Assembly: GCF_024752025.1 (NCBI RefSeq)
Contig: NZ_JANTPU010000001.1
Coordinates: 1,612,001-1,676,000 of the forward strand
Reading direction: 5' to 3'
Source of the DNA: Pseudidiomarina sp. CB1
GTDB lineage: Bacteria > Pseudomonadota > Gammaproteobacteria > Enterobacterales > Alteromonadaceae
Length of the DNA: 64,000 bases
Made by a program: the position numbers and the translations under genes. The notes beneath the pieces were generated by a model that had not been told where the DNA came from, ran no database searches, and worked only from the letters and a program-made list of their open reading frames with translations. Of this stretch, positions 28,019 through 38,105 are shown in pieces. Each line of letters begins with the position of its first letter. Position 1 is the first letter of the stretch.

Positions 28019-28102
28019 CTAGCTACTGAAGGCCAAAATAGCTGCGGCCAGCCGAGGCTGACCGCAGTTCTTCTTTCCTACAACTTACGTTCTAAGTTGA
28101 AC

Positions 28103-30979
28103 TTAGAAGTTGTAAGTCAACTGTAGGGTGTATGAACGACCACGTGGGTCGGCCACACGAGGGTCGAACGCTGCACCAGGCGAGTAATCGTTCTGGTGGG
28201 CAGTGAACGGTGGATCGCGGTCAAACAGGTTCTTGATACCGAAGGTCACGTCCCAATCTTCCAACGCCATATAACGTACGCTGTAGTTATAGATCAGGTA
28301 GCTACCCACTTCACCGTCGTAGTACAACGGATCTGCTTCACCTGAACGTACTCCTGGTGGCGTCTCATCGTCATAGCTGTGACGATAAATTTGCGTCAAG
28401 CTGTGGCTCAGGTCACCTTTCGTATAGTTAAAGGTTGCAGTGTGCTTCCAACGCAGTGGGATATTACCACGCGAGTGTGTGCCTACAAGGTTGTCACCCC
28501 AAGGCGCATTATCAAGTAGCTTTTTCTTATCTTCAATCAAGTAGCTACCGTTGAAGTTCACACTCCACAAGCCTTCGTTTAACTCACCGTTAGCCTGTAA
28601 GCCAACTTCAATACCGCTGGTCTGACGCTCACCGGCGTTAATGTAACGCGAATCGATGGTTACCAAGTTACCTTCACTATCACGGATGAAGTTACTTTCG
28701 AACAACTCATAGTTCTCGAGCAGGTCACGGAAGCCAGGGATCTGAATGGTGCCGTCAATAATAATTTTCCACCAATCAATGTTCATTGATAGGTTATCAG
28801 TTGGGGCATAAACGATACCGAAGCTCGATTGCTTAGACTCTTCTGGACCAAGATCTTCTTTACCACCATACAAGCGCGTAGGCTGGATTGGTGTATCACA
28901 GTTTGGATCGTCTTGGTTAACTTCGCCATTCGGGCAGTCGCGAGGATCTGCAAGATCTTGACCCGTGTACGGCTCTTCAGTCACACCATTAAATAACTGG
29001 TTGAATGAAGGTGTACGGAAGCCTGTGCTGTATGCACCACGAACCAATAGTGATTCGGTTGGCGTGTAGACAAAGCCCACTTTAGGGTTAGTTGTACCAC
29101 CGAATCCATCGTAGTGGTCATAACGTGCCGCTAAGTTAACCTCAAAGTTTTGTACAACCGGAACCAATGCTTCGGCATAAACCGCTTTAACGGTACGGTC
29201 AACGTCATCGAGTGCGTTGGCGTTATCGAAAGGTGCACCATAGATATCTGGGCGATTTTCTGCCGCACGACGGTCACCGTTGAACTCATAACCTTCTTGG
29301 CGAATATCGACACCACCGGCAACATAAATGTTGTCACCGCCGAGTCCTAGATTAAAGCCAGAATCACCGGTAATTGATGCATCAAACTGCGTCAACGTGG
29401 TTTTACCACCGTAAAGCACAACACCTTCTGCAGAAGCCGCAGCTAGTGCCGCCATACCTGCATCAGATTGCGACTGACCAGGAAGAAGGAATGGGTTAAT
29501 TGCACCACTACCAATACCTTGCGCGAGCAATTCGGTGTAATGATAACCGCCACCAAGTTGTGATTCAGATTCGTTGGTTGCGTGACCTAAACCAACTTTG
29601 TAGTCCCAAAAACCGATTTGGCCTTCAACACCGAATTGAATTTTCATTGCCGTTGTTGTGGTTTCGATTTCACGTGGACCACAGTCCATACAACGCCAGC
29701 GGTATGCGATAGGTGCACCAATATTCAGTTGGTCGGCACCGTAGTAGTCACTTAATGCATCAACGATGTAATCGTAAGATTCACCAGTACTTGGGTACCA
29801 ACCTTCGGTACCAATCGACCAAGGGGTAATTTGGTTCGGCTCAAACACTTTCTGTGAAGTGACCTCAGAGCCCATGAACTCCACAAAACCTTCAGCGCTG
29901 TCGCCTAAAGTCATCGTACCGCGGCTGACAAAGTCAATGCTATCAATCGGTTGCTGTAATGCTGACGCTCGTGGATAGTCCCATGAGCAGCTTACACCTT
30001 CGTTACGCGCACGATTCCACAAAGCAGCACCGTCGTCATCCATGTTTGGATAGACGTCACAGCCTGGCATACCTGGTAACGCTAAAACGTTTAAAACGTC
30101 ATTTTCTAAGCCTGTTTCCGGATTAATTAATCCTTCCCCAATGAGGTTGTAATTTGGGTGCGTTGGATCGTTCCCGCTCCAACGATCATTAAGAGACGCA
30201 AATGGCGTACCACGAGTATCCGGAGACAAGCCGCTCTCAGGTTGGAACGTACTTGTGAAGTCGCGATCAACCCCGCGCAGAAGTTCTGCTGTACGGTACG
30301 ACAACGACGCCATGACGTTGTAACCGTCTGAATAAAGATCGCCCGTACCAGCCAACACGTTGAAGCGATAGATATTACCGCCGCCTGCTTCAGTGTGATC
30401 AGCAAAAGCGCCGATTTGTGCGCCTTGGAAATCTTTCTTCAAAATGAAGTTGATAACACCACCGATGGCATCAGTACCGTAAACCGCTGACGCACCGTCA
30501 CGTAAAATCTCTACGCGCTCGATGGCTGAAAATGGAATTGAGTTCAAGTCAACTGAACGGCCTTTCAAACCATGCGTAGCCGTACGGCGACCATTCAATA
30601 GAACCAAGGTAGAACCAGCACCTTGTTGACGTAAGTTTGCGCTTGAAGCACCGTTATTACCACGTTCTTCACCACTTACGATACCGGTGTTACTCGCCAA
30701 GTTATCGTTAGAGTTTGAAGCGACATTCAACTGCAACATAAGTTGTTCAGCTGTGGTAATACCCTGGGCATCTATCTCTTCACGCGAAATAATGGTTAGC
30801 GGTAGATCGCCTTCCATCGCTGTACGTTTGATGCTCGAACCAGTCACCTGGATTCGTTCGACTTTTTCTGCTTCTTCGTTTTGCTGTGTGTTCTCTTCTT
30901 GATCGACATCTTGAGCATAAGCGAGGCCGCTCATACTTGTCGTCAACCCCAGCACGAGTGCTATTTTATTGAGTTTCAC
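28103..30979 (-). CDS. TonB-dependent receptor, large carbohydrate/muropeptide type
   Basis: About 958 residues from a GTG at 30979, chosen because GGAGA lies 8 nt upstream and a signal peptide (MKLNKIALVLGLTTSMSG...AYAQ) begins there; the open frame runs further up to 31060. The plug has IKRTAMEGDLPLTIISRE, ILRDGASAVYGTDAIGGVINFI; the barrel ends in YTLQLTYNF. The size and RDGASAxYGTDAIGG motif fit the receptors used by Alteromonadales and Xanthomonadales for oligosaccharides. Heading an operon with an amidase fusion, opposite NagZ, it is the best candidate for outer-membrane import of muropeptides. Confidence 0.85.
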   Translation of the reverse strand: MKLNKIALVLGLTTSMSGLAYAQDVDQEENTQQNEEAEKVERIQVTGSSIKRTAMEGDLPLTIISREEIDAQGITTAEQLMLQLNVASNSNDNLASNTGIVSGEERGNNGASSANLRQQGAGSTLVLLNGRRTATHGLKGRSVDLNSIPFSAIERVEILRDGASAVYGTDAIGGVINFILKKDFQGAQIGAFADHTEAGGGNIYRFNVLAGTGDLYSDGYNVMASLSYRTAELLRGVDRDFTSTFQPESGLSPDTRGTPFASLNDRWSGNDPTHPNYNLIGEGLINPETGLENDVLNVLALPGMPGCDVYPNMDDDGAALWNRARNEGVSCSWDYPRASALQQPIDSIDFVSRGTMTLGDSAEGFVEFMGSEVTSQKVFEPNQITPWSIGTEGWYPSTGESYDYIVDALSDYYGADQLNIGAPIAYRWRCMDCGPREIETTTTAMKIQFGVEGQIGFWDYKVGLGHATNESESQLGGGYHYTELLAQGIGSGAINPFLLPGQSQSDAGMAALAAASAEGVVLYGGKTTLTQFDASITGDSGFNLGLGGDNIYVAGGVDIRQEGYEFNGDRRAAENRPDIYGAPFDNANALDDVDRTVKAVYAEALVPVVQNFEVNLAARYDHYDGFGGTTNPKVGFVYTPTESLLVRGAYSTGFRTPSFNQLFNGVTEEPYTGQDLADPRDCPNGEVNQDDPNCDTPIQPTRLYGGKEDLGPEESKQSSFGIVYAPTDNLSMNIDWWKIIIDGTIQIPGFRDLLENYELFESNFIRDSEGNLVTIDSRYINAGERQTSGIEVGLQANGELNEGLWSVNFNGSYLIEDKKKLLDNAPWGDNLVGTHSRGNIPLRWKHTATFNYTKGDLSHSLTQIYRHSYDDETPPGVRSGEADPLYYDGEVGSYLIYNYSVRYMALEDWDVTFGIKNLFDRDPPFTAHQNDYSPGAAFDPRVADPRGRSYTLQLTYNF

Positions 30980-31125
30980 TTTGCAATCTCCGCTCGTTGT
31001 AAGAATCTGGTACGTATCGTCAGTACGTCTTCTTGTTATACCCTTTGCCGTCATCGACAAAGAATTACTACAACAGATGGTAGAACCATCAATATATTGA
31101 AAGTATCACATATTCTTATAATGTA

Positions 31126-31141
31126 AATAATAAATTATTCC
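31126..31141. promoter_or_regulatory. Candidate RpiR operator on the TonB-receptor side
   Basis: Read on the minus strand this is GGAATAATTTATTATT. Its first 13 bases are identical to those of the sites at 31357 and 41835. It lies about 147 bp before the GTG start of the receptor. Confidence 0.55.
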
Positions 31142-31356
31142 AAGCAATTTTCTGTGCATTTTTTAGTCGTAGCGTTCAAACGACTTATTCATGCGCTAAA
31201 ATTCCTCTTTAATTACCTAAACTTAATCACTTAAGGCGAATTTGTTGCGGAATGTGACAATCCTTAAAATTTGAGTTCGTAAAGAATTTATGCCGAGAAA
31301 ATCTAACAACGCTTCTCTTTATTACTCCTGAAAGAATAAGTGATGAAGTTTTTCAT

Positions 31357-31371
31357 GGAATAATTTATTTT
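31357..31371. promoter_or_regulatory. Candidate RpiR operator on the nagZ side
   Basis: GGAATAATTTATTTT, identical over 15 bp to the site read on the minus strand at 41835-41849 ahead of the symporter-murQ-namZ operon. It lies 64 bp before the nagZ start at 31435. Confidence 0.6.
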
Positions 31372-31434
31372 TTGACTGAGCTCACGTAGGATACCTTCAT
31401 CTTTCCCGTGCAACTTTATGCAAAGAGTATAGCC

Positions 31435-33258
31435 ATGATTCGCAATTTTGCCCTGCTGTTAAGCCTGATTTTCTTAGCGGCCTGCACCCCTCAAGAACCT
31501 ACTACCGCTGAGCAAGTAAGGCTGCAACTTGGCCAGAAGCTCATGCTCGACTTCCGTTACTTCTGTAACGACGGTACGGCCAGTGACGAATGCAAAACCG
31601 CTGTCACGGAGCTGCCAGATGCTTTAGCCAACGTGCTCCGCGAAGGCCACATTGGCGGCGTTATTCTGTTTGCCGACAACTTAGTGGAAGGTCAGCAGAT
31701 GACGACGCTTATTGCACAGATGCAGGAAGTTGTGCGGGAGGCGGGGTTGCCACCTTTGTTTATTGCCGTGGATCAGGAAGGTGGGCGTGTCGCACGACTA
31801 CCTCCCGCCATTTCAACGCGCTTCGGCGGCAACATGGCGCTTGGCGCAACCTACGCCGCACAAGGTACAGGTTATGCTGAACAGGTTGCTGCAGGCATTG
31901 CGAAAGAACTCAGCTTGCTCGGTTTTAATCTCAATTTTGCGCCAACAGTTGATGTCAACGTTAACCCCGCTAATCCAGTGATCAATGTTCGCAGTTACGG
32001 CGAAGATCCAGATCAGGTAGCAGCACTCGGTCAGGCGACCGTCGCGACCCTGCAAAGCCATGGCATCATGAGCGCCCTCAAGCACTTTCCTGGCCACGGT
32101 GATACGCACGTTGACAGTCACACCGGGTTACCACGCGTTGAACATGAGCGTGCCACCATCGATGCGGTCGATTTGCTGCCGTTTAAACAAATCATCAATA
32201 GCGACACTCCGCCAGCGATGGTGATGACGGCGCATATTCAATATCCTGCACTGGACGACACTAAGTTCACAGCGACCAACGGCGAAGCGACCATTGTCCC
32301 CGCCACCATGTCACATAAGATCCTGACCGGCGTACTGCGAGAAGAGCTGGGCTTTAACGGCGTGATTGTGACCGACGCATTAGATATGGCAGGTATTGCG
32401 CATTATTACGCGCCGCTTGAAGCTACCATTGCGACTTTTAAAGCTGGTGCAGATATTGCGTTAATGCCTTACACCATTCGCACACCTGACGACATTGACG
32501 GATTTTGGCAGTATTTTGCTGGGTTAGAACAAGCCGTGGCCGCAGGTGAGATTGACACTCAAGCGCTCGCCAACTCAGCGCAGCGCATTGCCCAGTTAAA
32601 AGCAGATTACGACTTAACAGAGCAAGTCTCTCGGACTTTAGCAGAACGCTTAGAAAGCCTTAAGCAGCTACCTTTGGCGCAGAACATACAAGTTGAGCAG
32701 GCGCTTGCGTACGACGCGACAACTAAAATTTATGACCACGGCGTTTTGCCTCTTACGGCCGAGCACTGGTATGCAGTTATGCCTGATACCTTACGTTGCC
32801 AAGCGTTCACCTCTGCTCTTGCCGAGCAACGCCCGACAATCAGTAGTGACTGCTTAAGTTTAGCGGAGCTACCCGCCGGACAACCTTGGTTAGAGTGGCG
32901 GGCTGATGCTGCGGTCATCGTCGGTGATATTACGCCCCACCACAGCTTAGCCGAAATGGGCGGAATGGATGATTTAGCGAGTTGGCGCGAACGTCCGAGT
33001 AAGGCCGAGCAGCATGCCTGGTTGCAGGAGCTTATGGCGTTCACCCATGCGCGCCAACAACCGACTGTTTTTGTGGCTTTACGCACGCCATACGTTGCCA
33101 GTGACTTCCGTACAGTCGCCGACGCCGCATTAGCGACGTACGACTATAACGCGGCGATGAACACCGCCGGTAAGGTACGCAGCGCCAGTTTTACCGCTTT
33201 GGTAGAGGTATTACTCGGGCGTCAAGCGCGCGGAAACTTACCGGTCACCGTGGAGTAA
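31435..33258 (+). CDS. nagZ: Beta-N-acetylhexosaminidase NagZ-type (GH3), lipoprotein form with extra C-terminal region
   Basis: 607 residues from the ATG at 31435; an upstream ATG at 31408 would bury the lipoprotein signal. Lipobox LAAC gives C17. The GH3 core has the NagZ signature KHFPGHGDTHVDSHTG (216-231), including the His that serves as acid/base in NagZ, and the nucleophile Asp in VTDALDMAG. E. coli NagZ is cytosolic and about 340 residues. This one is exported and has about 230 further residues. It removes GlcNAc from GlcNAc-(anhydro)MurNAc. Its tail overlaps the convergent M14 gene by 14 bp. Confidence 0.9.
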   Translation: MIRNFALLLSLIFLAACTPQEPTTAEQVRLQLGQKLMLDFRYFCNDGTASDECKTAVTELPDALANVLREGHIGGVILFADNLVEGQQMTTLIAQMQEVVREAGLPPLFIAVDQEGGRVARLPPAISTRFGGNMALGATYAAQGTGYAEQVAAGIAKELSLLGFNLNFAPTVDVNVNPANPVINVRSYGEDPDQVAALGQATVATLQSHGIMSALKHFPGHGDTHVDSHTGLPRVEHERATIDAVDLLPFKQIINSDTPPAMVMTAHIQYPALDDTKFTATNGEATIVPATMSHKILTGVLREELGFNGVIVTDALDMAGIAHYYAPLEATIATFKAGADIALMPYTIRTPDDIDGFWQYFAGLEQAVAAGEIDTQALANSAQRIAQLKADYDLTEQVSRTLAERLESLKQLPLAQNIQVEQALAYDATTKIYDHGVLPLTAEHWYAVMPDTLRCQAFTSALAEQRPTISSDCLSLAELPAGQPWLEWRADAAVIVGDITPHHSLAEMGGMDDLASWRERPSKAEQHAWLQELMAFTHARQQPTVFVALRTPYVASDFRTVADAALATYDYNAAMNTAGKVRSASFTALVEVLLGRQARGNLPVTVE

Positions 33259-34402
33259 CCTGCTGCCGAACAAGAGCAAGTAACGTATCGGCAACAGCGC
33301 CCAACTGGGGCAGCTGTTGCCACTTCACACCGCTGCCATCGATTTCTTCCAAGCCCTGCTGACCGCGGCTATCGCCGACAAACTCAATGACATAACTTGG
33401 TGATACGTTACAGCGATTCAGACAGACATCTACCTGATAGCTTGGGTGCTCGCCATCATCAATCGTCAGGTTGGTCATTTTCACGTCAACGAAGCCATCA
33501 CTTACGTTGTCTGGAATGGCGTAGTAATCTGCTAAGCCATAGTCTTGATAAACACCACTCAGGAGCGCTGAGAGCCCCGCTTGCAGCGCCATAACATTAA
33601 GTTTACGCGCAACTTGCCGATTCGGGTCGTGACGATGTTCACCACTTTCAATCAAGATCGTACTCGCCCCAGTACCGGCGATGGCATCACCAAATGAACG
33701 TTGCGAGTAGGTATCGTCATAGCGACCAATTCCCTGCGGCAGCCAGTGCGACAATATTTGTCGCATGTGAGCAATCAGCTGTTTGGCTCTCAGGCGCGGA
33801 CCATCCACATGCTTATCCGGATGGTAAGCAGGAGCTAAAAACGCGATTGTCGCTGGGTCTCCACCTTCACCTGCTGCGTAGTATGGATTTTGATCGTGTA
33901 AATTGAAGGCCACCGTGGGCTTAAGCTGCTGTACTTGCTGCCAGAGCAATCGACCTTCAGGCGTTTGCTGCGCCAGTGCATCACGATTCATGTCGATGCC
34001 CTGCGCTGTTTCACGGGTGCCCGCAGCCGCACCATCAGGATTCAGCATAGGGACAACGTGCAAAGTGATAAGCTCTTGCCAATCATCGGGAAGATCCGCC
34101 GGGCAATGCTGTAAAAGAAGCTGGAGCCAATCGAGCACGGCCGCGGTTGCGGTGGATTCATTACCATGCATTTGCGTCCATGCCAGCACCACCAGCGGTC
34201 CTTGGCCAAGTGTAAAGCGCCGTATGGGAGTACCTAAGTACGACGTCCCGATGACCTTATGTTCGAGCGCAGTTGCGACCGCAAGCTTATCGAGCACTGG
34301 CTTAATATCAGCATAAACCAACTGACGTTTATTCAATGTTGGCCAATGGGTCGTCTGCCAGCGTTGTTCAAACTCGGCAAAAATTTGATTCGGGTGGTTC
34401 AT
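33245..34402 (-). CDS. M14-family zinc carboxypeptidase / murein peptide amidase type
   Basis: 385 residues without an obvious signal peptide. Zinc ligands are in MHGNES (HxxE) and FNLHDQ, and the catalytic Glu is in TILIESGEHRHD; NPDGAAAGTRET and IDMNRD are family motifs. The relative MpaA splits gamma-D-Glu-DAP in murein tripeptide, while others remove C-terminal amino acids. It starts with an ATGA overlap on the stop of the D-lactate-dehydrogenase-like gene, so the two are co-translated. A cytosolic role on imported stem peptides is inferred. Confidence 0.8.
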   Translation of the reverse strand: MNHPNQIFAEFEQRWQTTHWPTLNKRQLVYADIKPVLDKLAVATALEHKVIGTSYLGTPIRRFTLGQGPLVVLAWTQMHGNESTATAAVLDWLQLLLQHCPADLPDDWQELITLHVVPMLNPDGAAAGTRETAQGIDMNRDALAQQTPEGRLLWQQVQQLKPTVAFNLHDQNPYYAAGEGGDPATIAFLAPAYHPDKHVDGPRLRAKQLIAHMRQILSHWLPQGIGRYDDTYSQRSFGDAIAGTGASTILIESGEHRHDPNRQVARKLNVMALQAGLSALLSGVYQDYGLADYYAIPDNVSDGFVDVKMTNLTIDDGEHPSYQVDVCLNRCNVSPSYVIEFVGDSRGQQGLEEIDGSGVKWQQLPQLGAVADTLLALVRQQVTPR

Positions 34403-37137
34403 ACAAGTTCCTTGGTCTGCTCGTTAGCACTACTGAGTTCATCGAGGAGGTAAGCTATGTGACGGTAGGACAGCTCAGCTTTTCCAGCATGGTGACTCAA
34501 GCCAATTTCGCACGTACGGCTGTTACTCACCGCATGTTTACAGTGCGCAGGGACTTGTTCAGCTAATGGCGCCAGTGCGCTTGCATTCAACTCAGGTTGG
34601 CTAAAGCCTTTATCACCCGCGAAGCCGCAGCATTGGATCTGCTCGGGTTCAATGACTTGCGTGCTGCACTGTACTGCCAGAGCACGTAGCGATTGCCCTT
34701 GATCAAGATGACGGCTACTACAAGTGACATGCAGCATTAAAGGCTCTGTCAATGGTGTCATGTGTAACTTGCTGGCAACGCATTGCTGTAAAAACGCCGC
34801 CAGTTCGTAGCATTGAATGCCCTCGAGATCGTGCACCTGCAAAGCACAGGGACTGGCGTCAAAAACCACCGGATAGCGCCCCTGCTCGGTCAGTTGCCAC
34901 AGATAATCACGTAACGCCTGCTGCTTGTCTTCCGCTTGGCTTGGGTAACCTTTACTCAGGTAGGGTTGCCCGCAACAATGACCTTTGGGCTCGACGACTT
35001 GCAAATGAATCCCCGCCTTGGCACATAAACGCTGGACAACTTGCGCCAAGGGCTCCTGTCCGGCGGTCGCAAATACGCGATTTGGACAGGTGGTGAAGTA
35101 AATCACCTTGTCTGCGTGAACAGCGGTCGCCGATGTGGTCATTAACTGTTGAGCTGCTGGCGGTAACTCAGGACGTTTTTGTTGCAACTTACTCAACGGT
35201 CGTGCGGCGGTTAAGGCAAAGCGTGCAATGCTCTCGACGCCTTGTTGATGACCCGCTATCCAGTTCGCCGTCCGCTGATGTTGTGCCTGTTCAGCACGGA
35301 GCTCTTGCACCCAAGCGCCAGTATTTATGCCCACCGGACACGCCGTCGCACAAAGTCCAGTTGCCGCACAAGAGTCAATACCCAAATGCTGAAAATCGTT
35401 GTTGATCGCATGCTGCTCGGCTGCAGAGCGATTGGCGTTACGCCGCATCAACGCAATCCGTTGCCGCGGGCTTAGCGTGTAGTGCAACGACGGACACTGC
35501 GGTTCGCAAAAGCCACATTCAATACAAGCGTCGACGGTGGCGTTCACCGGCGGCATTAATTTCAGATCCTGCAGATGTGCTTGTGGGTCATCATTGAGAA
35601 TCACCCCTGGGTTCAGAATACCTTGCGGATCGACCAAAGCCTTAATGCGTTGCATCACGGCTAAACCATCACCGCCCCACTGAGCATAAAGGTAAGGTGC
35701 CATATTGCGGCCCGTACCATGTTCCGCTTTAAGCGTGCCAGCAAAGCGCTCGGTGATAAGTTTTGCGACAGCGTCCATAAAGGCCGCATACTGCGCTTTC
35801 TCTTGCGGCGTTTCGAAACCTTGGGTGAAAACAAAATGCACATTGCCATCTAGTGCATGACCAAAAATAATCGCCTCGTGATAACCATGTTGATCAAACA
35901 GGTCTTGCAAAGCAATCACCGCATCTGGCAAAGCCTCTAAAGGTACCGCCACGTCTTCGATAATCACTGTCGTGCCACGCTCGCGGACGGCGCCCACCGC
36001 TGGGAATAACCCTTTACGAATCTGCCATAGCGCTTGCCCTGTGGTTTTATCAGTGCTCATTGGACACAAGGCTTGGAAGCTCGTTAGACGCTGTTCCAGC
36101 TGTTGAAGCGCTTGCTGCAACGTCTGGTGGTCATCTCGCCCGATCTCGATTAACAGCGCAACCGCACCCTGTGGCGGTGTCACTGGGGTCAATTTAGCCA
36201 GCAGGGGTTGCACCGATTGCAGCGAGCGATCGTCCATGAGTTCAACGGCTTCAACGCCGATCGCTTTGAGCGCGGGAATGACCGCACAGGCGGCATGACT
36301 GTCGGGGAATAAGTAAAGTCCGGTGGCACTCGCTTGCGGCACCGCCACGGTGCGGTAGGTAATATCAGCGATAAAACCTAAAGTACCTTCGGAGCCAATC
36401 AGCAAGTGGGCCAAAATGTCGAGCCCATCATGGTAGTCGAGCAACGCATTAAGACCATACCCCATCGTATTCTTTAACCGAAATTGGGTGGCGATAGTGT
36501 CACTTAACTGGGGGTTTGCCCGCACCTGCTCGGCAAGCTCTTCTAGAGCTTGCAAAAGCTTTTTATGACTTTTGCGGAACGCCGCAACGGACGCCGCATT
36601 TCCCGTGTCCACGTGGGTGCCATCGGCCAGCACAAAGCTAATGCTATCGAGGGTATGGTAGCTGTTGTGTTTGACGCCACAGCACATACCCGAAGCATTG
36701 TTTGCCGCGATACCACCAATCTGACAAGTATTGATGGATGCCGGATCGGGTCCAATCTTACGGCCGTAGGCAGCCAGTTTTTGGTTGGCATGGGCACCAA
36801 TCACGCCGGGCTGCAGCTTTATCTTTGCCCCTTGCTCGAGTACTTCACCGTGCTGCCAATCGCGCGTTAGCAGCACCAACACCGAGTCACTTATGGCCTG
36901 CCCGGACAAGCTGGTACCGGCCGCACGAAACGTCACTGCGACCTCATACTGTTGCGCCAAACGCAGTAACGCCTGCATCTCTTCGCGTGTGGCAATCTGC
37001 ACGACCAACTTCGGCACTTTATGATAAAAGCTCGCATCAGTGCTAAACGCGATTCGCTGGCTAAGCTTGGTAAGCAAGCGGGGCGCTGGAATCACCTTGC
37101 TGAGTTGACGTTGAAAGTTATCGAGTGTTGCGGTCAC
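34399..37137 (-). CDS. dld: FAD-linked and Fe-S D-lactate dehydrogenase-like oxidase
   Basis: 912 residues from a GTG with AGGAG 5 nt upstream. Residues about 35-270 are an FAD_binding_4 domain (GTSLSGQAISDSVLV, GGIAANNASGM, LLIGSEGTLGFI). A FAD-oxidase C-terminal domain follows (HALDGNVHFVF, EHGTGRNMAPY). Then come two 4Fe-4S motifs (CIECGFCEPQCPS, CAATGLCATACPVG) and CCG cysteine-rich segments (GHCCGQPY, QCCGFAGDKG). This layout is that of Dld-II/D-2-hydroxyacid dehydrogenases. D-lactate is exactly what MurQ releases from MurNAc-6P, and murQ lies 2 kb away under the same candidate operator type. Confidence 0.83.
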   Translation of the reverse strand: MTATLDNFQRQLSKVIPAPRLLTKLSQRIAFSTDASFYHKVPKLVVQIATREEMQALLRLAQQYEVAVTFRAAGTSLSGQAISDSVLVLLTRDWQHGEVLEQGAKIKLQPGVIGAHANQKLAAYGRKIGPDPASINTCQIGGIAANNASGMCCGVKHNSYHTLDSISFVLADGTHVDTGNAASVAAFRKSHKKLLQALEELAEQVRANPQLSDTIATQFRLKNTMGYGLNALLDYHDGLDILAHLLIGSEGTLGFIADITYRTVAVPQASATGLYLFPDSHAACAVIPALKAIGVEAVELMDDRSLQSVQPLLAKLTPVTPPQGAVALLIEIGRDDHQTLQQALQQLEQRLTSFQALCPMSTDKTTGQALWQIRKGLFPAVGAVRERGTTVIIEDVAVPLEALPDAVIALQDLFDQHGYHEAIIFGHALDGNVHFVFTQGFETPQEKAQYAAFMDAVAKLITERFAGTLKAEHGTGRNMAPYLYAQWGGDGLAVMQRIKALVDPQGILNPGVILNDDPQAHLQDLKLMPPVNATVDACIECGFCEPQCPSLHYTLSPRQRIALMRRNANRSAAEQHAINNDFQHLGIDSCAATGLCATACPVGINTGAWVQELRAEQAQHQRTANWIAGHQQGVESIARFALTAARPLSKLQQKRPELPPAAQQLMTTSATAVHADKVIYFTTCPNRVFATAGQEPLAQVVQRLCAKAGIHLQVVEPKGHCCGQPYLSKGYPSQAEDKQQALRDYLWQLTEQGRYPVVFDASPCALQVHDLEGIQCYELAAFLQQCVASKLHMTPLTEPLMLHVTCSSRHLDQGQSLRALAVQCSTQVIEPEQIQCCGFAGDKGFSQPELNASALAPLAEQVPAHCKHAVSNSRTCEIGLSHHAGKAELSYRHIAYLLDELSSANEQTKELV

Positions 37138-37196
37138 GGGCGCTCCTGCATGAGTTTCACGGTGCGTTTTGATATTCAGTGTAACTAGTTTATATT

Positions 37197-37232
37197 TGAA
37201 TAAAAAATTCCGTTAGCTTTTCGTCGCTAACG
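37197..37232. promoter_or_regulatory. Candidate RpiR operator plus adjacent 7-bp inverted repeat
   Basis: TGAATAAAAAATTCC (37197-37211) fits GAAT-N5-ATTCC. It is followed at once by CGTTAGC-N8-GCTAACG (37211-37232), a second perfect inverted repeat. Both lie in the 119 bp between the divergent dld-like gene and the second RpiR gene. Confidence 0.5.
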
Positions 37233-37256
37233 CTCGAAACCTAAAGGTGGGACACG

Positions 37257-38105
37257 ATGTCCGCATTTGCAAAGATTAAAGCTGTACAAAGTTCACTGTC
37301 TGCCAGTGAATCGAAACTTGCTGCGTTTACCCTCGAATCGCCCAGTGCGTTACGCGATCTGTCGTCGCAACAATTGGCCAGCACCGTTGGCGTTAGCCAA
37401 TCCAGTGTGGTGAAATTCGCCCAAAAGCTGGGCTACCGCGGTTACCCAGCGTTTAAATTGTCGGTTATCGATGCGCTGAACAAAAAGGCCCATCAAAGTG
37501 CGCGATTACACGGTGAAATTACCCTCGAAGACGATTTTAATGACATGGCCGACAAGCTCTTGGCTGGCAAAATCAACGTCTTGAGTGAAACGCGTAATCT
37601 CAATGAAAAAGCAGCCTTTGCCCAAGCAGTGCGCAAATTACTTGATGCCCAGCGCATTCTCATTGCCGGGATTGGCGGCTCTGCGTTGGTAGCTAAAGAC
37701 TTGTCGTACAAATTACAGAAACTTGGCCTGCATGCGATTGCCGATTCCGACAGTCATATTCAATTGGCCAATGCGGCGACCTTTAATGTTGGTGACGTTG
37801 TAGTAGCCATCAGTGAATCTGGCAGCACTCACGAAGTCACCCGTGTGGTTAAAGAAGCGCGGCGGCACGGTAGTAGCGTCATCAGCATTACGCGCTACGG
37901 TAAAACACCGATCACCCAACTCGCCGACGTCAATTTGTATTCCGTGGCGGAAAGCGAACCCACGCGCTTATCCTCCATTCATGCCCGCACGGCGCAGAAC
38001 TTGGTCATCGACCTGCTGTTCATCGCCTTGATTCAAGCTTCTGAGTTAGGGCGCGACACCTTGTCACGCACCAATCAGGCCTTTCAGCGTCTACGCAAAA
38101 GCTAG
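37257..38105 (+). CDS. Second RpiR/MurR-family regulator (HTH + SIS)
   Basis: 282 residues. The HTH (SSQQLASTVGVSQSSVVKFAQKLGYRGYP, residues about 38-66) is nearly the same as that of the regulator at 5664. The SIS domain differs more (IAGIGGSALVAKDLSYKLQ, VAISESGSTHEVTRV). A shared DNA site with separate effectors (for example MurNAc-6P and GlcNAc-6P or GlcN-6P) is a reasonable inference. It is divergent from the dld-M14 operon, and its last 4 bp overlap the convergent namZ gene. Confidence 0.88.
   Translation: MSAFAKIKAVQSSLSASESKLAAFTLESPSALRDLSSQQLASTVGVSQSSVVKFAQKLGYRGYPAFKLSVIDALNKKAHQSARLHGEITLEDDFNDMADKLLAGKINVLSETRNLNEKAAFAQAVRKLLDAQRILIAGIGGSALVAKDLSYKLQKLGLHAIADSDSHIQLANAATFNVGDVVVAISESGSTHEVTRVVKEARRHGSSVISITRYGKTPITQLADVNLYSVAESEPTRLSSIHARTAQNLVIDLLFIALIQASELGRDTLSRTNQAFQRLRKS

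Larger units (their letters stand above)
30980..31434. other. 455-bp divergent regulatory region between TonB-receptor operon and nagZ
   Basis: This AT-rich stretch holds no credible gene. It contains two copies of the candidate RpiR motif (31126-31141 and 31357-31371), each about 60-150 bp from one of the two divergent start codons. No RNA structure was recognised. Confidence 0.7.

Noticed and set aside
31408-31434. Upstream ATG as the start of nagZ
   Set aside because: It would put nine polar residues before the lipoprotein signal; the ATG at 31435 gives a standard lipobox and has AAGAG upstream.
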